From: Rhizorhapis sp. SPR117
GTDB lineage: Bacteria; Pseudomonadota; Alphaproteobacteria; Sphingomonadales; Sphingomonadaceae
Reading direction: 5' to 3'
DNA length: 64,000 bases
Assembly: GCF_021742065.1 (NCBI RefSeq)
Contig: NZ_JAKKIE010000008.1
Location: 1-64,000, forward strand
Shown piece after piece: positions 19,164 to 28,200 of the stretch. Position 1 is the stretch's first letter. Each line of letters begins with the position of its first letter. Position numbers and translations under genes: made by a program. The notes beneath the pieces were generated by a model. The model saw nothing but the letters and a program-made list of their open reading frames with translations, was not told where the DNA came from and did no database searches.

Positions 19164-19865
19164 ATGAGCGAAATGATCTCCGTCCCCACCCTGGAAGGCG
19201 ATAGTGTTTTTGGCTGCTACGTTGCCCAACCCGAAGGCAAACCCAAAGCGGCGATTATTGTCATTCAGGAGATATTCGGGGTGAATGCCGGTATTCGAAG
19301 CAAGTGCGACGCATGGGCCAAAGCAGGCTATATTGCCTATGCGCCCGATCTTTTCTGGCGCATCAAGCCCGGCGTTGAATTGGACTCCGACATCCCGGAT
19401 GAATTCCAGACAGCGCTGCAACTAATGGGCGAATTTGACCAGGGGCTTGGTGTCCGTGACATAGAAGCCGTCATCCATGCAGCGCGCAAAACTCTCGGCA
19501 ACGGAGCCAAGGTGGGATGTGTCGGATACTGCCTTGGCGGACGCCTGGCCTTCATGACGGCGACCCGTACCGACATCAGCGCGTCCGTAGGGTATTACGG
19601 CGTGGGTATCGATAACTTGCTGCATGAATCGCATGCCATCGCACACCCTGTCATGCTGCATGTTCCGACCGCCGATCATTTTGTGCCACCTGAAACGCAA
19701 AAAATTGTGCATGACGGATTGAACAGCCATCCCAAAGTCGTGCTGCATGATTATCCCGGCCTCGATCACGGCTTCGCCGCTGAAACAGGAAAGCGCCGCA
19801 ATGATGCTGGCGCCAAGCTGGCCGATCAACGAACAGCAGATTTTTTTGCGGAGCATTTAGGCTGA
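19164..19865 (+). CDS. Dienelactone hydrolase family protein
   Basis: A 233-residue alpha/beta hydrolase. The nucleophile elbow GYCLGG puts Cys at residue 123, as in dienelactone hydrolases rather than Ser esterases. The acid Asp is in TADHF and the His in LDHGFA, completing the triad. Early motifs QEIFGVN and YAPDLFWR are typical. Family enzymes open lactones from chloro-aromatic degradation, but many chromosomal members have unknown physiological substrates. No degradation genes lie nearby, so a general hydrolase role is more likely. Confidence 0.88.
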   Translation: MSEMISVPTLEGDSVFGCYVAQPEGKPKAAIIVIQEIFGVNAGIRSKCDAWAKAGYIAYAPDLFWRIKPGVELDSDIPDEFQTALQLMGEFDQGLGVRDIEAVIHAARKTLGNGAKVGCVGYCLGGRLAFMTATRTDISASVGYYGVGIDNLLHESHAIAHPVMLHVPTADHFVPPETQKIVHDGLNSHPKVVLHDYPGLDHGFAAETGKRRNDAGAKLADQRTADFFAEHLG

Positions 19866-19982
19866 TACGCGTGGGCCACGCCTTATCGCCTGGCCAGCTG
19901 AAATCACCAGTTCGTTAGGTTGCCAAGCTTTTTCGCCCTGTTGCGGAGATAAGAAGCGTATAACCATATGGGTGAAAATAGT

Positions 19983-20705
19983 TCACGCCAGAAGCGTCAG
20001 TATCCCGACCTGATGATCGACAATTCCATCGTAGATCATCTTGGCTGCAACATAAAGGATGATGACCAGACCAACATACGCGATCCAGCGGTAACGCTCG
20101 ATATATTGGGCGATAACGTTCGCAGCGAGTCCCATCAGCGCAACCGAAAGTAACAGTCCGATAATGAGGATGCCCGGATGTTCGCGGGCTGCACCTGCAA
20201 CAGCCAGAACGTTGTCGAGAGACATGGAAACGTCGGCCAATGCCACTGCCCATGCGGCTGCGGCAAAGCTCTTCGCGGGACGAAGGCCGCTATGCTCATC
20301 GCCTTTTATTTCAGGCGATCCCGCACTTTGCCCTGTCGCGTGCAATTCGCGCCACATTTTCCATGCTACCCACAGCAACAACAAGCCGCCTGCCAGGATC
20401 AGGCCCACAACGCCCATCAGCACGCTTACGGCCAATGCAAAGACAATGCGCAGGGCCAGTGCCGCGCCAATCCCGATCAGGATGACCTTGCGCCGCTGAT
20501 CGGTTGGCAAACCAGCGGCCAGCGCACCGACAATGATAGCATTGTCCCCTGCCAGCATAAGGTCGATCAACAAAACCTGACCAAAAGCTGCCAGAGCTGA
20601 TGGATTATCCAGATTGGTGAAATCATGGACTATGCTGGCCCAAATTTCGGCAGGCGTCCCAAGAGAGGCTGCCGCGGCAGCACCAGCTGTAATGAAATCG
20701 ATCAT
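19983..20705 (-). CDS. TerC/YjbE family integral membrane protein
   Basis: 240 residues with about seven hydrophobic helices. The first has the family motif LIDLMLAGDNAIIVG and the fifth the matching repeat LADVSMSLDNVLAVAGA; the acidic residues in these helices are the proposed metal-binding sites. A polar loop (about 115-145) divides the two halves. TerC/Alx/YjbE proteins are linked to metal, often Mn2+, export and envelope protein metalation; tellurite resistance is not implied without other ter genes. It lies 22 bases past the rho start side and convergent with the hydrolase gene. Confidence 0.88.
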   Translation of the reverse strand: MIDFITAGAAAAASLGTPAEIWASIVHDFTNLDNPSALAAFGQVLLIDLMLAGDNAIIVGALAAGLPTDQRRKVILIGIGAALALRIVFALAVSVLMGVVGLILAGGLLLLWVAWKMWRELHATGQSAGSPEIKGDEHSGLRPAKSFAAAAWAVALADVSMSLDNVLAVAGAAREHPGILIIGLLLSVALMGLAANVIAQYIERYRWIAYVGLVIILYVAAKMIYDGIVDHQVGILTLLA

Positions 20706-20727
20706 GACTGGGTAACGCTCTCTGCCC

Positions 20728-21984
20728 TTACTGGTTCATGCTGTCGAAGAAATCTTCATTGGTCTTGCTGTCTTTCATCTTGTCCAGCAGGAATTCCATG
20801 GCGTCGATGGTGCCCATTTGCATAAGGATGCGGCGAAGAACCCACATTTTGGAAAGCTTGTCCTTTTCAACCAGCAATTCTTCCTTGCGCGTGCCGGATT
20901 TGCCGACATCAAGCGAGGGGAAGATACGCTTGTCGGATACTTTACGGTCCAGCACGATTTCGCTGTTGCCGGTGCCCTTGAACTCTTCGAATATGACCTC
21001 GTCCATACGACTGCCGGTGTCGATCAGTGCAGTGGCGATGATGGAGAGCGAACCCCCTTCCTCGATATTGCGGGCAGCGCCAAAGAAACGCTTGGGGCGT
21101 TGCAGTGCATTGGCGTCAACACCGCCAGTTAACACCTTGCCGGAGCTGGGGACCACGGTGTTATAGGCGCGACCAAGACGGGTGATGGAATCGAGCAGAA
21201 TGACGACGTCTTTCTTGTGTTCCACCAGACGCTTGGCTTTTTCAATCACCATTTCAGCAACCTGGACGTGACGCGAAGCGGGTTCATCGAAGGTCGAACT
21301 AATCACCTCGCCCTTCACGCTGCGTTGCATGTCGGTCACCTCCTCGGGCCGCTCGTCAATCAGCAGAACGAGCAGATAAACCTCTGGATGATTGTCTGTG
21401 ATCGCCTTGGCGATGTTCTGGAGAAGCACTGTTTTACCCGTGCGCGGCGGAGCAACGATCAGAGCGCGTTGGCCTTTGCCTTGCGGTGCAATAATGTCGA
21501 TGACGCGAGCCGACTTGTCTTTGACGGTGGGATCTAACGTGTCGAGTCGCAGTTTTTCATCGGGATAGAGCGGTGTCAGATTATCGAAATTGACGCGATG
21601 GCGGACGACCTCCGGGTCATCGAAATTGACAGCTGTAAGCTTTGTCAGTGCGAAATAGCGTTCGCCGTCTTTCGGGCCGCGGATTTCGCCTTCGACCGTA
21701 TCACCAGTGCGCAGACCGAATTTACGCACCTGATTAGGCGAGACATAGATGTCATCCGGACCCGCAAGGTAATTGGCTTCCGGACTGCGCAAGAAACCGA
21801 AGCCATCGGTCAGCACCTCAATTGTGCCCAGACCCATGATCTGCTCGCCATTTTCAGCCTCAGCCTTCAGGATCGCGAACATCAGATCCTGCTTTCGCAG
21901 GGTCGAAGCACCTTCCACACCCAGTTCTTCCGCCATGGAAACGAGTTCGGCCGGGCTTTTTCTCTTGAGTTCTTTAAGGTGCAT
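20728..21984 (-). CDS. rho: Transcription termination factor Rho
   Basis: A 418-residue hexameric RNA helicase that ends transcription. The start is fixed at [14 protein letters not shown], as in other Rho proteins; the open frame upstream to 22110 has no Rho-like sequence. The cold-shock-like RNA-binding domain has DGFGFLRS (60-67); Walker A is APPRTGKT (178-185), Walker [14 protein letters not shown], and Q-loop [14 protein letters not shown]. It sits between hemJ and terC on the same strand, with about 150 bases of leader that may be used for autoregulation. Confidence 0.98.
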   Translation of the reverse strand: MHLKELKRKSPAELVSMAEELGVEGASTLRKQDLMFAILKAEAENGEQIMGLGTIEVLTDGFGFLRSPEANYLAGPDDIYVSPNQVRKFGLRTGDTVEGEIRGPKDGERYFALTKLTAVNFDDPEVVRHRVNFDNLTPLYPDEKLRLDTLDPTVKDKSARVIDIIAPQGKGQRALIVAPPRTGKTVLLQNIAKAITDNHPEVYLLVLLIDERPEEVTDMQRSVKGEVISSTFDEPASRHVQVAEMVIEKAKRLVEHKKDVVILLDSITRLGRAYNTVVPSSGKVLTGGVDANALQRPKRFFGAARNIEEGGSLSIIATALIDTGSRMDEVIFEEFKGTGNSEIVLDRKVSDKRIFPSLDVGKSGTRKEELLVEKDKLSKMWVLRRILMQMGTIDAMEFLLDKMKDSKTNEDFFDSMNQ

Positions 21985-22134
21985 GGGTGGTAAATCCGGA
22001 AATCTGGAATGGTGAGAAGAGCCGGATCGCGCTTTTGGGGAAGGGATTCTTGATGCGCGAACGGCAAAGAACGATGGTTCCGCGTTACGCCGGGACTCTT
22101 CGTTAGTCAACGGGATTTGGAACGGACAGGTCCG

Positions 22135-22578
22135 TCAGAAGGGCCGAACGATGGCAAGAACAACAATGATCGCCGCCAATATCCCGGGGGCCTCATTCCA
22201 CATCCGCAGCTTCTTGTCGTTAAAGGGCCGCAAGCCTGCCGCGAGCTTCTTTGAATAACCAACCGCCCAGCCATGATACCCCGACAGAACCAGCACAAAG
22301 AATAATTTGGCATGAAACCAGCCCTCGGCCCAGGCATTGGTATGAAAAGCCAGCATCAAACCGAAAACCCACACGATGATCAACGACGGGTTGAGGATGA
22401 TCTTGCGTAATCTCCCTTCGCGCCGAATCCATTTCTGTTCTTCATCCGAACCAACCGCGCATTCCTGATGATAGATGAAAAAACGCGGCATCATGAAAAG
22501 GCCCGCCATCAAAAAGATGACGAAAATGATATGACCTGCAAGAACCCAGAGATAGGCGTTGCCGAGAAAACCTGTCAT
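22135..22578 (-). CDS. hemJ: Protoporphyrinogen IX oxidase HemJ
   Basis: A 147-residue four-helix membrane protein that oxidises protoporphyrinogen IX, the penultimate haem step in many alphaproteobacteria. WVLAGHIIFVIFLMAGLF contains the conserved histidine in helix 1, and the FHAKLFFVL segment contains the conserved lysine. It lies directly after hemE with a four-base overlap (22575-22578), supporting the haem assignment over a generic CopD/DUF2269 protein. Confidence 0.92.
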   Translation of the reverse strand: MTGFLGNAYLWVLAGHIIFVIFLMAGLFMMPRFFIYHQECAVGSDEEQKWIRREGRLRKIILNPSLIIVWVFGLMLAFHTNAWAEGWFHAKLFFVLVLSGYHGWAVGYSKKLAAGLRPFNDKKLRMWNEAPGILAAIIVVLAIVRPF

Positions 22579-23612
22579 TTGTCCTCCTTGCGGACTAATT
22601 TTATCAGCATTTCAACATGTTCGATCGGCGTATCCGGCAATATCCCATGGCCCAGGTTAAAGATATGCGGCCGATCCACAAATGCCGACACAATATTTTC
22701 GGTCGCAGTTTTCAATGCCTCACCACCTGCAATCAACGCGAGGGGATCCAGATTGCCCTGTACCGGAAGTCCTTTTGGGAGAACCTGGTTTGCCCAATGC
22801 GGATCCACGGTTTCATCAAGACCAATGGCATCCACGCCTGTTCCCTGCGCATAAGCAGCCAGTTTTCCGCCGGCGCCCTTTGGAAAACCAATGATCGGGA
22901 TTCCCGGGCAGCGAACCCGCAATTGCTCCACAATGGCGCGATTTGGCTCAATTACCCATTTATCGAATTCAAGTGGGGACAGACTGCCCGACCAACTATC
23001 AAATAATTGAATAGCTTCGACCCCCGATTCCACTTGCCCGGCCAGATATTCAACCGTCAGATCAATGATCGCATGAATGATTTTGCCAAAACGCACAGGA
23101 TTGCCGTAAGCCAGACGACGAGCCAATCCATGATCCTTGCTGCCTGCGCCAGCGACCATATAGGTCGCCACTGTCCATGGGCTTCCAGCGAAACCCAGAA
23201 AAGTGGTATGTTGCGGTAATTCCGCCTTCACCAGCTTTACAGTTTCATAAATTGGTGCAAGCTTTTCCCGGCGCAAAGTCAGCCCGGCAAGGTCATTTTC
23301 GCACAGCGGCGGCGCAAGCCTTGGCCCCTCTCCCGCCTCGAACCACAAATCCTGCCCGAGCGCATAAGGGACGATCAATATGTCGGAAAACAAGATCGAA
23401 CCGTCAAAGCCGAAGCGGCGAAGCGGCTGCAATGTGATTTCTGCTGCCGCTGGACTGTCGTAGACCAGCTCCAGAAATCCACCCTTTTCAGTACGCAAAG
23501 CGCGATATTCCGGCAGGTAGCGTCCGGCCTGCCGCATCAACCACAAAGGCGGAATGTCCAGTTTTTCGCCATGCAGTACGCGTAACAATGTCTGGGCGTT
23601 CGGGTCAGTCAA
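22575..23612 (-). CDS. hemE: Uroporphyrinogen decarboxylase
   Basis: 345 residues. It decarboxylates the four acetate groups of uroporphyrinogen III to give coproporphyrinogen III. PPLWLMRQAGRYLPEYR (about 21-37) is the diagnostic N-terminal motif; FSDILIVPYALGQ, GFAGSPWTVATYM and NLGHGILPDTP follow in order. The start codon is TTG, preceded by GAAGGAA about nine bases upstream; no better ATG exists. Translationally coupled to hemJ. Its start faces the DnaA-box-rich gap, as in Caulobacter and Rickettsia where hemE borders the origin. Confidence 0.97.
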   Translation of the reverse strand: MTDPNAQTLLRVLHGEKLDIPPLWLMRQAGRYLPEYRALRTEKGGFLELVYDSPAAAEITLQPLRRFGFDGSILFSDILIVPYALGQDLWFEAGEGPRLAPPLCENDLAGLTLRREKLAPIYETVKLVKAELPQHTTFLGFAGSPWTVATYMVAGAGSKDHGLARRLAYGNPVRFGKIIHAIIDLTVEYLAGQVESGVEAIQLFDSWSGSLSPLEFDKWVIEPNRAIVEQLRVRCPGIPIIGFPKGAGGKLAAYAQGTGVDAIGLDETVDPHWANQVLPKGLPVQGNLDPLALIAGGEALKTATENIVSAFVDRPHIFNLGHGILPDTPIEHVEMLIKLVRKEDK

Positions 23613-23918
23613 CCAGGGTGTTCCTTCTTCACTATAATCTTAAAAGAATGATATAAGGATAGATGATGATAGTAGGTTCATGGAAGAGCGGGGTTTATGC
23701 GTTAAGCCCGCTCTTGCCAACAGCTTGTCTCAAAGAGGATGAAGATTCAGAGGCGAGTCTCGTCGGCTTTCCACGTTACACACAGGCTGTGGGTGAAATA
23801 ACCAAGCTGTAGACGAGCTGTGGACAAAAATCCGGTCAGCGCACATGAAAATTTCCGTACCGCGGTAGTAGCATTCTATCCCTTGCTTTATGCACAACCT
23901 ATCCACAAAGATGTCGGG
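23613..23918. other. oriC: Putative chromosomal replication origin (oriC)
   Basis: A non-coding 306-base gap between divergent hemE and ppsR. It holds an AT-rich stretch (about 23632-23676) and DnaA-box-like 9-mers: TTATGCACA (23888-23896, fits TTATNCACA exactly); CTATCCACA (23899-23907) and, reversed, TTGTCCACA (23819-23827), each one base from TTATCCACA; and weaker TTACACACA (23776-23784) and reversed TCACCCACA (23788-23796), each two bases off. Location beside hemE with parS sites 6-9 kb away matches the known origin layout of Caulobacter and relatives. A single GANTC site (about 23744) is present; I found no TTAA-N7-TTAA CtrA site. Confidence 0.8.
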
Positions 23919-24743
23919 ATGACGCGGCTTCACCTTCATCTTTTGTCCGACTCAACAGGCGAAACATTGGAAAATATCGCCAAGGCGGCGATCGCGCAGT
24001 TCGACAATGTCGAAACTATCCGGCATTTCTGGCCCATGGTTCGGTCCGAAGTTCATCTGGAACGGATACTGGAGGAAATTTCCCAAAATCCCGGGCTGGT
24101 CCTTTTTACGCTGGCTAACCAGCAATTGCGACGAAAACTGGAAAATCGTTGTCGCGCCTTCGGGCTTCCGATCGTTGCCGCGCTGGATCCGGTGATGGAT
24201 GCCATGTCCAACATATTGGGACAGGAAACGCGAAATCGCACGGGCCGCAAATATATTATGGACGATGCCTATTTTGCCCGGATCGACGCTATTCAGTTCA
24301 CGATTGCCCATGACGACGGCGTCAATTGGGAAAATTGGGAAGAGGCGGATATACTTCTTGCCGCTGTATCGCGTGCATCAAAGACGCCGACGTCAATCTA
24401 TCTCGCCAATCGCGGCTACAAGACGGCGAATATTCCACTGGTGCCGGAATCTCCGCCCCCGCCCTCTCTCTTTACGTTGAAACACCCCTTGATCGTTGGC
24501 CTGACCACCAGTGCCGATCGATTGATCCAGGTACGGCGCAATCGACTTTTATCGCTGAACCAGGCACCCGAAACGACCTATGTCGATCAGGAAAAGGTCA
24601 AGGAAGAAGTGGCATTCGCCCGACGGATATTTGCGGATAATGGCTGGCCGGTGATCGATGTCACGCGTCGATCGATCGAAGAAACAGCCGCTGCGATTAT
24701 CAATATATACAACGAGCGGTATATCGCTCAAGCTGACGGCTGA
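23919..24743 (+). CDS. ppsR: Pyruvate, water dikinase / PEP synthase regulatory protein (bifunctional kinase-pyrophosphorylase)
   Basis: 274 residues, DUF299 family. LHLHLLSDSTGETLENIAKA opens the protein, and VSRASKTPTSIYLA is the conserved nucleotide-binding segment before GYKTANIPLVP. Family members phosphorylate and dephosphorylate a threonine of PEP synthase or PPDK using ADP and phosphate. The ATG at 23919 (MTRLHLHL) is chosen; the upstream frame from 23820 crosses DnaA boxes and is not conserved-looking. It is the first gene of ppsR-maf-aroE-coaE-dnaQ, the gene order that follows oriC in Caulobacter. Confidence 0.95.
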   Translation: MTRLHLHLLSDSTGETLENIAKAAIAQFDNVETIRHFWPMVRSEVHLERILEEISQNPGLVLFTLANQQLRRKLENRCRAFGLPIVAALDPVMDAMSNILGQETRNRTGRKYIMDDAYFARIDAIQFTIAHDDGVNWENWEEADILLAAVSRASKTPTSIYLANRGYKTANIPLVPESPPPPSLFTLKHPLIVGLTTSADRLIQVRRNRLLSLNQAPETTYVDQEKVKEEVAFARRIFADNGWPVIDVTRRSIEETAAAIINIYNERYIAQADG

Positions 24744-24747
24744 AGAA

Positions 24748-25341
24748 ATGCTTGTCCTCGCTTCTCAAAGTGCCAGCCGACGGATGATGCTGACCGCAGC
24801 AGGAGTGCCGCATGAAGCCATCGCGCCCGGTGTTGATGAAGATACGGCGAAAGCGGCCCTTCGCGCGGACGGTCTTGATGCACGCAGTTTGGCCGATGCA
24901 CTGGCCGAACTCAAATCCATGCGCATTTCACGTCGACGGCCCGATGATCTGGTGTTGGGATGCGATCAAACACTGGCCCTTGAATCAGGTGAATTGATCG
25001 ACAAAGCGGAAAATCGTGAAGATGCGACTCGAATTTTAAAGCTTTTGTCCGGCAAGTCCCACTATTTGCATAGCGCTGCCGTTATCTCGCAGGGTGGAGA
25101 GCCGGTATGGCGGCATCTGGAACGCGTCAAGATGACAATGAGACCATTGTCGGACTCGTTCATCGCTACCTATTTAGACGCCGACTGGGACGATTGCCGC
25201 TGGTGTGTAGGTTGCTACCGGATTGAAGGTCCCGGGGCGCAGCTTTTTGTGCGGGTCGACGGAAGCCACTTCGCGATTCAGGGATTGCCGTTGCTGCCGT
25301 TGCTGGAGTATCTTCGGATCAGGGGAGTGCTGACGTCATGA
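24748..25341 (+). CDS. maf: Maf family nucleotide pyrophosphatase
   Basis: 197 residues. LVLASQSASRRMML (3-16) is the Maf substrate-binding loop, and LVLGCDQTLALESGEL carries the catalytic Asp. CVGCYRIEGPGAQLF is a variant of the usual VGSYxIEGxGAQLF. Maf proteins hydrolyse non-canonical or pyrimidine NTPs and can delay septation when overproduced. It starts four bases after the ppsR stop; its end overlaps aroE by four bases. Confidence 0.93.
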   Translation: MLVLASQSASRRMMLTAAGVPHEAIAPGVDEDTAKAALRADGLDARSLADALAELKSMRISRRRPDDLVLGCDQTLALESGELIDKAENREDATRILKLLSGKSHYLHSAAVISQGGEPVWRHLERVKMTMRPLSDSFIATYLDADWDDCRWCVGCYRIEGPGAQLFVRVDGSHFAIQGLPLLPLLEYLRIRGVLTS

Positions 25342-26150
25342 CACTGCCTTATGCTGAGGTAATTGGTGATCCGATTGCGCATAGCAAATCGCCGATCATT
25401 CATAATTTCTGGCTGAAAAAGCTGGGTATAAAGGCGGATTACCGCAAAACGCTGGTCCCGCCAGACGGTCTTGAGATATGGCTCGATGAAAGGCGCGCCG
25501 ATCCGCTGTGGCGTGGGGCAAACCTGACTATCCCACATAAAGAAAAGATATTGCCTCTTGTGGACGATCCTGAAGGTCTTGCCACAAGCGTAGGAGCTAT
25601 GAACATCATTGTCCCCCATGGCGCCAAAAGGCCCAGCGGACACAATAGCGATATTAGCGGATTTGCCGAACCGCTCAATAATATCATGCTGAAGGGTAAA
25701 ACAGCTGCTGTTTACGGTGCGGGAGGGGCGGCACGCGCGATTCTTGTCGCTCTGCGCAATATTGGCATAGCCCATGTGACCATTCTCAATCGTAGCGAAG
25801 ACCGCGCTTGGGGGTTGCTTAAGGAATTGGGAATCAAAGGTAATGTTCTTCCTCTGTTTGCGCCATTGCCGGCGGTTGCATTGGTCGTCAACAGCACGGC
25901 ACTCGGCATGGCAGGATATGACCCGTTGAATCCCGATCTGTCGGGCTTGCCGAGCGAGGCCATTATCTATGACATTGTCTATGCGCCGCTTGAAACGGCT
26001 TTGCTGGTCGAAGCGGCTGGCCGCGGTTTGCGGACTTTGGATGGTCTGAATATGTTGATAGGTCAGGCGGCGACAGCTTTTATGCTTTTTTTTGGTGCAG
26101 AGGCGCCGCGCGATCATGATTTCGAATTGAGGGCGCTGCTTACGGCATGA
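25338..26150 (+). CDS. aroE: Shikimate dehydrogenase (NADP+)
   Basis: 270 residues. It reduces 3-dehydroshikimate in aromatic amino acid synthesis. EVIGDPIAHSKSPIIHNFWL is the shikimate-binding N-terminus, with NLTIPHKEKIL containing the catalytic Lys. VYGAGGAARAILVAL is the NADP-binding glycine loop and ILNRSEDRA its specificity strand. The gene overlaps maf by four bases at its start and coaE by four bases at its end. Confidence 0.96.
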   Translation: MTLPYAEVIGDPIAHSKSPIIHNFWLKKLGIKADYRKTLVPPDGLEIWLDERRADPLWRGANLTIPHKEKILPLVDDPEGLATSVGAMNIIVPHGAKRPSGHNSDISGFAEPLNNIMLKGKTAAVYGAGGAARAILVALRNIGIAHVTILNRSEDRAWGLLKELGIKGNVLPLFAPLPAVALVVNSTALGMAGYDPLNPDLSGLPSEAIIYDIVYAPLETALLVEAAGRGLRTLDGLNMLIGQAATAFMLFFGAEAPRDHDFELRALLTA

Positions 26151-26740
26151 GCGTATATGCCCTCACAGGCTCCATCGGCATGGGCAAGTCAGCCGTCGCG
26201 GCCATGTTCCGCAAGGAGGGAGTCCCGGTGTTCGATGCCGATGCCGAAGTCCACAAACTGCAGCAATCTGGCAGTTCACTCGTGCCAATCATCGAGGCGC
26301 GCTTTCCCGGCACAACTGGTCCCCAAGGTGTCGACCGGCAGAAATTGGGAGCAGTCGTGCTTGGTCATCCCGCAGAATTACGTGCTCTGGAACATATTAT
26401 CCATCCTGCGGTTGCCCGGGCGAGGGAAAAATTTCTGCGTCGTTACCGCGCACGTCCAATGGTCGTGCTGGATATTCCGCTTTTGTTCGAAAAAGGCCCC
26501 CCATCCAGCCTCGCAGGTATAATCGTGGTTACTGCGCCCGCCTGGAAACAGCGACGCAGGGTGTTGCGGCGCCCGGGCATGACACCGGCAAAATTCAAAG
26601 CGATCAAAAAATTACAGCTCCCCGATGCTGAAAAAAGACGTCGGGCTGATTATATCATTGATACAGGCACGACATTCGAGCGTACGCGAGCCGCCGTCCG
26701 GCGGTTGACCGCTTGTCTAAGTCGCCGCGCAGGCCGATAA
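26147..26740 (+). CDS. coaE: Dephospho-CoA kinase
   Basis: 197 residues. It phosphorylates the ribose of dephospho-CoA in the last step of coenzyme A synthesis. The P-loop is GSIGMGKS (8-15), with PVFDADAEVHKL, LEHIIHPAV and VLDIPLLFE following in family order. The lid region (RRVLRRPGMTPAKFKAI) and YIIDTG near the end agree. It is translationally coupled to aroE; a 21-base gap separates it from dnaQ. Confidence 0.96.
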   Translation: MSVYALTGSIGMGKSAVAAMFRKEGVPVFDADAEVHKLQQSGSSLVPIIEARFPGTTGPQGVDRQKLGAVVLGHPAELRALEHIIHPAVARAREKFLRRYRARPMVVLDIPLLFEKGPPSSLAGIIVVTAPAWKQRRRVLRRPGMTPAKFKAIKKLQLPDAEKRRRADYIIDTGTTFERTRAAVRRLTACLSRRAGR

Positions 26741-26761
26741 GGGATTGGAGAGACTCAAAGC

Positions 26762-27460
26762 ATGCGCGAAATCATCTTCGATACAGAGACGACCGGGTTC
26801 GACCCTCAAACTGGGGACAGACTTGTGGAAATAGGCTGCATCGAACTTGTCAATCGTGTACCCACGGGCCAAACCTTTCATGCTTATTACAATCCCCAAC
26901 GGCCCATGCCCGCAGCGGCCGAGGCAGTTCATGGCCTTTCCGATATATTCCTTTCCGACAAGCAATTATTTCCGGCCGGCGTCGATGCGCTGCTCGAATT
27001 TCTGGGTGATAGTCCGCTGGTCGCGCATAATGCCAAGTTCGACTTTGGCTTTCTAAACCATGAATTGACGCTTTGCGGTCGGACCGGCATCAGCATGACG
27101 CGGATGATTGACACTGTTGCCATGGCCAGAACACTGCACCCAGGCGCCAAGCACAGCCTGGATGCACTCTGTACCCGTTATGGCATAGACCGCAGCCATC
27201 GTATTAAACATGGTGCGCTGCTGGATGCGGAACTGCTGGCCCAACTTTATATCGAACTGACCGGTGGGCGGCAGATTGGGCTGGTGCTGGGTATTGAGAC
27301 TGAGAGGAAGGCAAATGGTCTGTGCAGCATTGCCACTCAGGCTCGTTCTCATCGTCCGGCACGCGCACACAGCGCCTCATCGGCGGAACTGGAACGGCAT
27401 GCATCATTTGTAGCGGCGCTGGACAAGCCTTTGTGGCTTGATTCCGGTTCTTCTGCATGA
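26762..27460 (+). CDS. dnaQ: DNA polymerase III epsilon subunit (3'-5' proofreading exonuclease)
   Basis: 232 residues. Exo I FDTETTGFDP (metal-binding Asp and Glu), Exo II VAHNAKFDFGFLN and Exo III-epsilon HGALLDAELLAQLYIEL are all intact, so proofreading should be active. The C-terminal tail after about residue 180 is less conserved and should carry the alpha-subunit binding part. It is the last gene of the origin-proximal ppsR-maf-aroE-coaE-dnaQ run; a hairpin follows its stop. Confidence 0.96.
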   Translation: MREIIFDTETTGFDPQTGDRLVEIGCIELVNRVPTGQTFHAYYNPQRPMPAAAEAVHGLSDIFLSDKQLFPAGVDALLEFLGDSPLVAHNAKFDFGFLNHELTLCGRTGISMTRMIDTVAMARTLHPGAKHSLDALCTRYGIDRSHRIKHGALLDAELLAQLYIELTGGRQIGLVLGIETERKANGLCSIATQARSHRPARAHSASSAELERHASFVAALDKPLWLDSGSSA

Positions 27461-27464
27461 AGGT

Positions 27465-27490
27465 CCGGCTATCCTGTCTGGATTAGCCGG
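27465..27490 (+). terminator. Hairpin after dnaQ, before hpf
   Basis: CCGGCTA (27465-27471) and TAGCCGG (27484-27490) pair perfectly, extended inward by TCC/GGA across one bulged base. It starts five bases past the dnaQ stop and is followed by TTTG and then the hpf ribosome site. The T run is short, so it may be an attenuator or partial terminator. Confidence 0.45.
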
Positions 27491-27508
27491 TTTGAAGGAG
27501 AAGAAACG

Positions 27509-28096
27509 ATGGATATTCGTGTTTCCGGACATCAGATCGATACGGGCGACGCACTGAAAACCTATGTTGATCAGCGGTTGCAATCGATGGCCGAGAAATA
27601 TTTTGCCCGAACTATCTCCGCACAGGTAACATTCGGCCTGGCGCCACACAGCGCCTTTCATTGCGATATCATATGTCATGTGATGCAAGGGCTGGTACTG
27701 AAAGGAGCGGGCGAGGCACAAGATGCCCACCTCGCTTTTGAACAGGCGGCAGAGCGTATCGAAAAGCAGCTGCGCCGTTATATGCGTCGATTGAAAGACC
27801 GTCATGGACAGGCATTGGCGGCGGAAGCGGCGCGAGTGCCTGATGGAGCAATCGACGGTGCAGCCTATACAATTTTCGAGGCCGCAAACGAGGAGGAGGA
27901 AGCGCCTGAAGCTCCGTTGATCGTGGCGGAAACCCGTGTGGATATACCCGAAGCAACGGTTTCCGACGCCGTCATGATGCTCGACCTGCGGAATACCAAC
28001 GCGCTGTTGTTCCTCAATAGCGGGACCAGTAACTATAATATGGTGTATCGGCGCCGTGATGGCACAATCGGTTGGGTAGAACCCAGAAGCAGTTGA
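27509..28096 (+). CDS. hpf: Long-form ribosome hibernation promoting factor
   Basis: 195 residues. The N-terminal S30AE/YfiA domain (about 1-105) begins MDIRVSGHQIDTGDALKTYV, with basic helices binding the 30S decoding site. The C-terminal domain (about 145-195), containing LDLRNTNALLFLNSGTSN and a final DGTIGWVEP, is the dimerisation domain of the long form that makes 100S ribosomes. GAAGGAGAAG is a strong ribosome site. In many proteobacteria hpf is followed by ptsN, as here, although rpoN and lptB that often precede it are not in this window. Confidence 0.94.
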   Translation: MDIRVSGHQIDTGDALKTYVDQRLQSMAEKYFARTISAQVTFGLAPHSAFHCDIICHVMQGLVLKGAGEAQDAHLAFEQAAERIEKQLRRYMRRLKDRHGQALAAEAARVPDGAIDGAAYTIFEAANEEEEAPEAPLIVAETRVDIPEATVSDAVMMLDLRNTNALLFLNSGTSNYNMVYRRRDGTIGWVEPRSS

Positions 28097-28152
28097 CCTG
28101 ATCCCGCCCAGTCCCTATCTGGCCGGGCTTCAGTTTCAGATGCAACACAGGA

Positions 28153-28185
28153 TCGACCGGAACACGTACTTTAGTTTCCGGTCGA
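28153..28185 (+). terminator. Stem-loop between hpf and ptsN
   Basis: A perfect 10-base stem (TCGACCGGAA at 28153-28162 with TTCCGGTCGA at 28176-28185) around a 13-base loop ends 15 bases before the ptsN ATG. Only a weak T-rich stretch follows. It could end part of the hpf transcript or control ptsN translation, which has no strong Shine-Dalgarno sequence. Confidence 0.5.
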
Positions 28186-28200
28186 CCGTTCGAGTTTATT

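Noticed and set aside
19983..20705. Tellurite resistance determinant
   Set aside because: TerC-fold alone does not imply tellurite resistance; no terZABDE-type genes are nearby.
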